The notes under the pieces were generated by a model. That model did not search any database. It saw only the letters and a list, made by a program, of their open reading frames with translations, and had not been told where the DNA came from. Shown here piece after piece: positions 60,100-64,000 of a stretch of 64,000 nt of DNA; within the stretch, counting starts at the first letter, position 1, and each line of letters begins with the position of its first letter. This DNA comes from Thuidium tamariscinum (taxonomy: Eukaryota; Streptophyta; Bryopsida; Hypnales; Thuidiaceae), in assembly GCA_947034885.2 (NCBI GenBank), contig OX344758.2:4466501-4530500 (forward strand), read 5' to 3'. A program made the position numbers and the translations under genes.

Positions 60100-60300
60100 T
60101 AGGTGTTTCTAGAAGCTTCTTCAGCAACTTCTACCTATCAAGATGCTTCTTGAGAAGCTTCCACAAATTTGGGAGCTTCTTGAGTTACTTCTATCTAAAA
60201 GGAAGCTGCTTGAAGAGTTTCTTTGAGGTTTTAAAAGGTTTCAAGGTTCCAGAAGGTTCCACAAAGTAGGAAGCTTCAGGAGAAGATTCTTCTATTTTCT
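60100..60300. repeat. Degenerate ~32-bp tandem array with HSE-like motifs
   Basis: Units of the type AGAAGCTTCTTGAGCAACTT repeat irregularly four or five times. Within it, TTCTAGAAGCTTC (60107-60119) and TTCCAGAAGGTTC (60247-60259) each fit the three-unit heat-shock element nTTCnnGAAnnTTCn exactly. Confidence 0.5.
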
Positions 60301-60491
60301 TATGTCCGTAACACTTTGTAGCACCCTTAGAACTTGTTGATGTTTGTAAATCATTAGTGTTTGATGTTATTTGGACTCATCATCGCTTTAATCCACCTTT
60401 GTTATAGTATCATATGGTCAACAACACGTGTTTTCTCGTAGTCTATGTATTTAGGCTCGCTTAATAATGTCAGTGGTTCCTATAAAACCTC

Positions 60492-63062
60492 TTACTTTAA
60501 TTCATAGTAGCCATTGTCTTTTGTGTCTTCTACCACTTCTTCTACAAGGAGTTTAGAGGGCCCGTGCTTCTTGTCCATAGCATGTGGGTTGAAAAGGCCA
60601 AGAAAATCCCTATCATTCAAAATCCACTTTGAATGTTTGATTTGTGAAGCCCTCACCATAAAGCATTGCAGACCCATTGAACAAAGACAACCTTTGTTAC
60701 TTTGGCTCCTTTGTTATGCTCTACCCAAATGTTCTTGTAGATTTGAAATGTTGGTTTGAAGCTACTGAAACAATTGCCATCTACAAGCTGCAATTTGTTA
60801 GATGTATGAAGATAGTAAAATAAGAAGGTCAATTTTCATTGAGTGATATTTCTCTATAAGCACTAGAGTGATATGTGAATTGTGGCCATCTACAATGAAC
60901 AAATGATGGTTGGTTGGAGAAACACCTCCTCATTTCTCCAAGTATTCTATGAAGTGATCCAATCATTTATCAAATAGATAACCTATCATCCATGCATTCT
61001 CTTGCATTCCCATTTTAGCACCGTCTTTACATTTTGCTATATGATCCTTCTTGTACTATTAGCCCTTGAAGATGTAGTAGTTAAGCATGCATTCACCTGC
61101 CGCATTGATATATGATAGGGTTGCAAGGTGTTCTCGTTCATTGGGAGTAATGATATGCACATTCTTCACTCCAATCCATATTAGAACCTTAAGGGTCATT
61201 GCAAGAAACACTGATCACTTTTTGTAGCGCTTTGCAAAATTTGTTCTTGTCCAATGCTATAATTTTTGATTGATGAATCCAATGCCCAAACCAAAAAAAC
61301 TATTTCTAGAATTTTTGATTGCAATTATGTTCTATATTGTTTAGAATTTACAAAAAATCATTTTATATTTAAAAGTTATTTTTGTTAATTTGTCACACTT
61401 TTAAGATTAGGGTTTTCTTATACAATTGATTGCTTCAAATTAATGATTTTTGGTTGAAATTTAGTTGGTATGTTTTTATAGTAAGTAGGCATGTCCTTAC
61501 TTAATGGCATCCAAAAAAACATTATTTTATGACCTCTACATTAGTGCAAATAGGCCTCATTTGCATGCATACTTCAGGACATTAGAAATGATTTTGAACT
61601 CACTTTTTTAGTCAAACCTCATCACTGTAAAGTCTTTTCAAATGGCCTATTTTTATTTTTGTTCAAAATTGTTTTCCCTATTTTTTACAAATCAAAATAT
61701 CAATGTATGTATTTTCTAAGACATCATCTTGGACATTGAATTCTAGTAAAGAAAATACATACATTGATATTTTGATTTGTAAAAAATAGGGAAAACAATT
61801 TTGAACAAAAATAAAAAATAGGCCATTTGAGAAGACTTTACAATGATGAAGTTTGACTAAAAAAATGAGTTCAAAATCATTTCTAATGTTCTGAAGTATG
61901 CATGCAAAAGAGGCTTGTTTGCACTAATGTAGAGGTCATAAATAATGTTTTTTTGGATGCCTTTTGGTAGGGACATGCCTACCTACTACAAAAACATACC
62001 AACTAAATTTCAACCAAAAATCATTAATTTGAAGCAATCAATTGTATAAGAAAACCCTAATCTTAAAAGTGTGACAAATTAACAAAAACAACTTTTAAAT
62101 GTAAAATGATTTTTTGTAAATTCTAAAAAATATAGAACATAATTGCAATCAAAAACTCTAGAAATAGTTTTTTTGGTTTGGGCATTGGATTCATCAATCA
62201 AAAGTTACAGCATTGGACAAGAACAAATTTTGCAAAGCGCTACAAAAAGTGGTCAGTGTTTCTTGCAATGACCCTTAATCCCTCTACTTTTCCCCATTTG
62301 TACCCCACTTTTGTCGTCGTTCCAAATGTGGCTAGGCTCGTAATGCTTTTTTGAATATAGCATGTCCAAATTCTTATAGAAAATAGTATATTGTTCAAGA
62401 CACAATCCCTTAGTCCCTACCACTTCCAATGATTGAGTGTTTAGTAGTAAAATATATAGATGTGATCTTTGAAACCATCATATTTATCCATTGCCGAGAA
62501 TGCCATCTTGGAATGAAGTTTCTCGATGTTGTGTCATGAGGCAAACCTTAATTCTCAGTCTTAACCATATCAAAGGAAAACCTTTATCTACCATTTTCAG
62601 TAGATACTTTTCTTCCTCTTTAGTACTTATAAGTACTATCATTATTCCTCGTTTTCATGAGAGCACTCTACCATGTAGATGACCTCTAAAACTCGAGCTA
62701 AAACTACTTCTAGGAATACCATAGTAATTGGCTGTTGAACTAGGCTTGACTCCTTTGTCTACTATTTGTAAAGCGGCCTTTAGCTGAGCATCATTCCAAT
62801 TATCATTCTTCTTTAGAGTTTTCTTGCTTTTCAATGCAAAAGAAGCAGCCATATTTGTAGAATTTATACAATCCTTCATGGTGGATGTGTTAGTACCTGC
62901 TGCAAGTGGACCTCTTCTCCTTTCACCTCTTAGGCAATTCATTACTTGGCCATCCCTCAATTGCCATGGATTGAATGCTTTTACCTTTGAATGACGTGGT
63001 CGTAGTTGCATTTGATTAGTTGATATGTCTTTGGTATATAAAGTATGACATGTCTCCTCCAT
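60492..63062 (-). pseudogene. Broken pogo-like (Tc1/mariner) DDE transposase with HTH-psq
   Basis: Minus strand. The N-terminal frame (ATG at 63062) contains a psq/CENP-B-type helix-turn-helix: WNDAQLKAALQIVDKG then SSTANYYGIPRSSF, about 62690-62800. Downstream, pieces of a DDE_1 catalytic domain follow in several frames: HIWNDDKSGVQMGK (first catalytic Asp region, about 62300-62335), VKNVHIITPNEREHLATLSY and INAAGECMLNYYIFKG (about 61060-61180), then FIVDGHNSH (second Asp, about 60885-60905), and a tail ending DTKDNGYYELK at 60492. Two stops follow IFKG, other stops and frame changes occur, and the foldback element at 61193-62274 splits the domain. This is a dead DNA transposon. Its terminal repeats were not located. 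Confidence 0.75.
61193..62274. mobile_element. Foldback element of the GGTCATTGC family (copy F2), 4-bp TSD
   Basis: Two arms of about 525 bases (61193-61718 and 61747-62274) are near-identical inverted copies around a ~28-base loop. Ends GGGTCATTGCAAGAAACACT and its complement. TTAA at 61189-61192 and 62275-62278 is the target duplication. The near-identity of the arms points to a recent insertion or arm conversion. It interrupts the pogo-like transposase. Non-coding; the GGTCATTGCAAGAAACAC end is shared with F1. Confidence 0.85.
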
Positions 63063-63164
63063 TTGATCTATTGTATATGGCGACTACAACATTGTTAGTG
63101 GACTATTGAATGGTCACTCCATCTTAGGTGGTAGCAATGAAGTGCTTAGACCTTTTTTGAATGT

Positions 63165-63440
63165 TCAAAATGATTGCTGCTCTCTCCTGTTTTGAAGACC
63201 TGTAGACAATAGTATTTGGAACTCTTTAACCTTGTTCACTTCATCCCTTACTCGTATGGCTGCCACTAGATCTATCCCTCCAATAGCTACTTGTTGTTGC
63301 AACACTCTATTCCTCCCTAAAAACTGCACTTTTTCATCTTCACATGCCTGTTGGACTAGAAACAAAAAATCTTTTATTCTCAAATTCTCTATACCCTCTT
63401 CTTCTATATCTATGTATCTATTGTGACAAAACTTCTATGC
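63165..63440 (-). CDS. Uncharacterised coding-like frame upstream of the transposase
   Basis: The minus frame is open across about 63165-63440 and encodes an acidic/helical segment (FLFLVQQACEDEKVQFLGRN, then GGIDLVAAIRVRDEVNK) ending in a stop at 63165. It may be the last exon of a gene or an accessory part of the broken transposon 100 bases downstream. No domain is recognised and no start is assigned with confidence. Confidence 0.3.
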
Positions 63441-64000
63441 ACTACAATGAAGGTAAATTCTCATGGACAATAATCTTCCTCCATCTCTCTTAGTTCTAAC
63501 TTACCCTAAAAATGTTCTTGGAAAATAAGCTTGCCACTTTTTGAACCTTAGGAGCAGAGAAAAGTAGACCTCTAAGACTAGACAATATGTACAAAATTGT
63601 GAAAGTGAGACTAAATCATCTTAAGATGGTTTTCAAAACATAATTGAAGAGTGTCAATACCATTGCAAATTAATGCTTGTAAACACTTTAATATGCCCAA
63701 CCACTTCTAGGTAATTATAATGAATTACCCATAAAACGTTCATTTGTATTTTCTTTTTAGATTTTCCTTTTTCTCAAATCGTCCAAGCGTCACCTCATTT
63801 TTCTTCATGAAGTACCTTCTCATGACCTTAAATGAGCTATAAGTGCTCTAATATCACTTGAAGCCACCATTTTCACTCAGTCGCCATTTGGAATACATCA
63901 AGAGTTCACTCTAGGGCTTATTTTAGAGTGCACTTTTAGACACAATAAGATTTTGGGTGTACCCACCTCACTACAAAGTACTATAGAAGCCACTAGGAGC
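63441..64000. other. Spacer to the window end
   Basis: No supported gene or repeat recognised. Confidence 0.35.

Noticed and set aside
1-64000. CRISPR arrays, operons or bacterial-type signals
   Set aside because: The window is eukaryotic, with spliced genes; no regularly spaced direct repeats were seen.

Overview
The window looks like nuclear DNA from a land plant or close streptophyte relative. Three gene models support this: a multi-exon plant-type nucleolin with two RRMs and a C-terminal GAR domain, a 14-repeat P-class pentatricopeptide repeat (PPR) protein, and a small plastid-targeted acidic-tail protein. Low gene density, very AT-rich spacers and many small terminal-inverted-repeat (TIR) transposons suggest a large, repeat-rich genome such as a seed-free plant or gymnosperm. 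The sequence alone does not settle the clade.

Layout. 0-9 kb: AT-rich repeats, a possible minus-strand gene fragment near 3.6-4.06 kb and several TIR elements. 9.2-10.9 kb: a 145-aa plastid-type gene (minus strand) between two inverted ~265-bp repeat arms. 13-16.4 kb: a repeated 265-bp unit that carries a coding-like frame, then a TA-flanked TIR element with another MITE nested in it. 18-21.5 kb: the nucleolin gene (10 coding exons plus a long 5'UTR intron). 22-35.5 kb: gene-poor DNA with TIR elements, a foldback-family element and one gag-like fossil ORF. 35.6-39.5 kb: a GC-richer island of decayed mobile-element coding blocks. 41.4-43.7 kb: a hAT-type MITE with a perfect 8-bp target duplication and two short TTAA-flanked elements. 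44.1-49.4 kb: a GC-rich 5' region and the PPR gene, with two related MITEs in its first two introns. 50-58 kb: more TTAA-flanked elements, one interrupted by another MITE. 59-63.5 kb: AT microsatellites, a degenerate tandem array with heat-shock-element-like motifs, and a broken pogo-like transposase split by a recent 1.08-kb foldback element.

The most unusual signal is the density and nesting of non-autonomous DNA transposons. One set is flanked by TTAA with ends starting CCC(T), as in piggyBac-type elements, which are not commonly described in land plants. A second family (GGTCATTGCAAGAAACAC ends) has 4-bp target duplications. A third family of four copies shares an internal hairpin. The three host genes show no functional linkage: nucleolin acts in ribosome biogenesis, the PPR protein is expected to bind organelle RNA, and the small acidic protein is probably plastidial but of unknown function.
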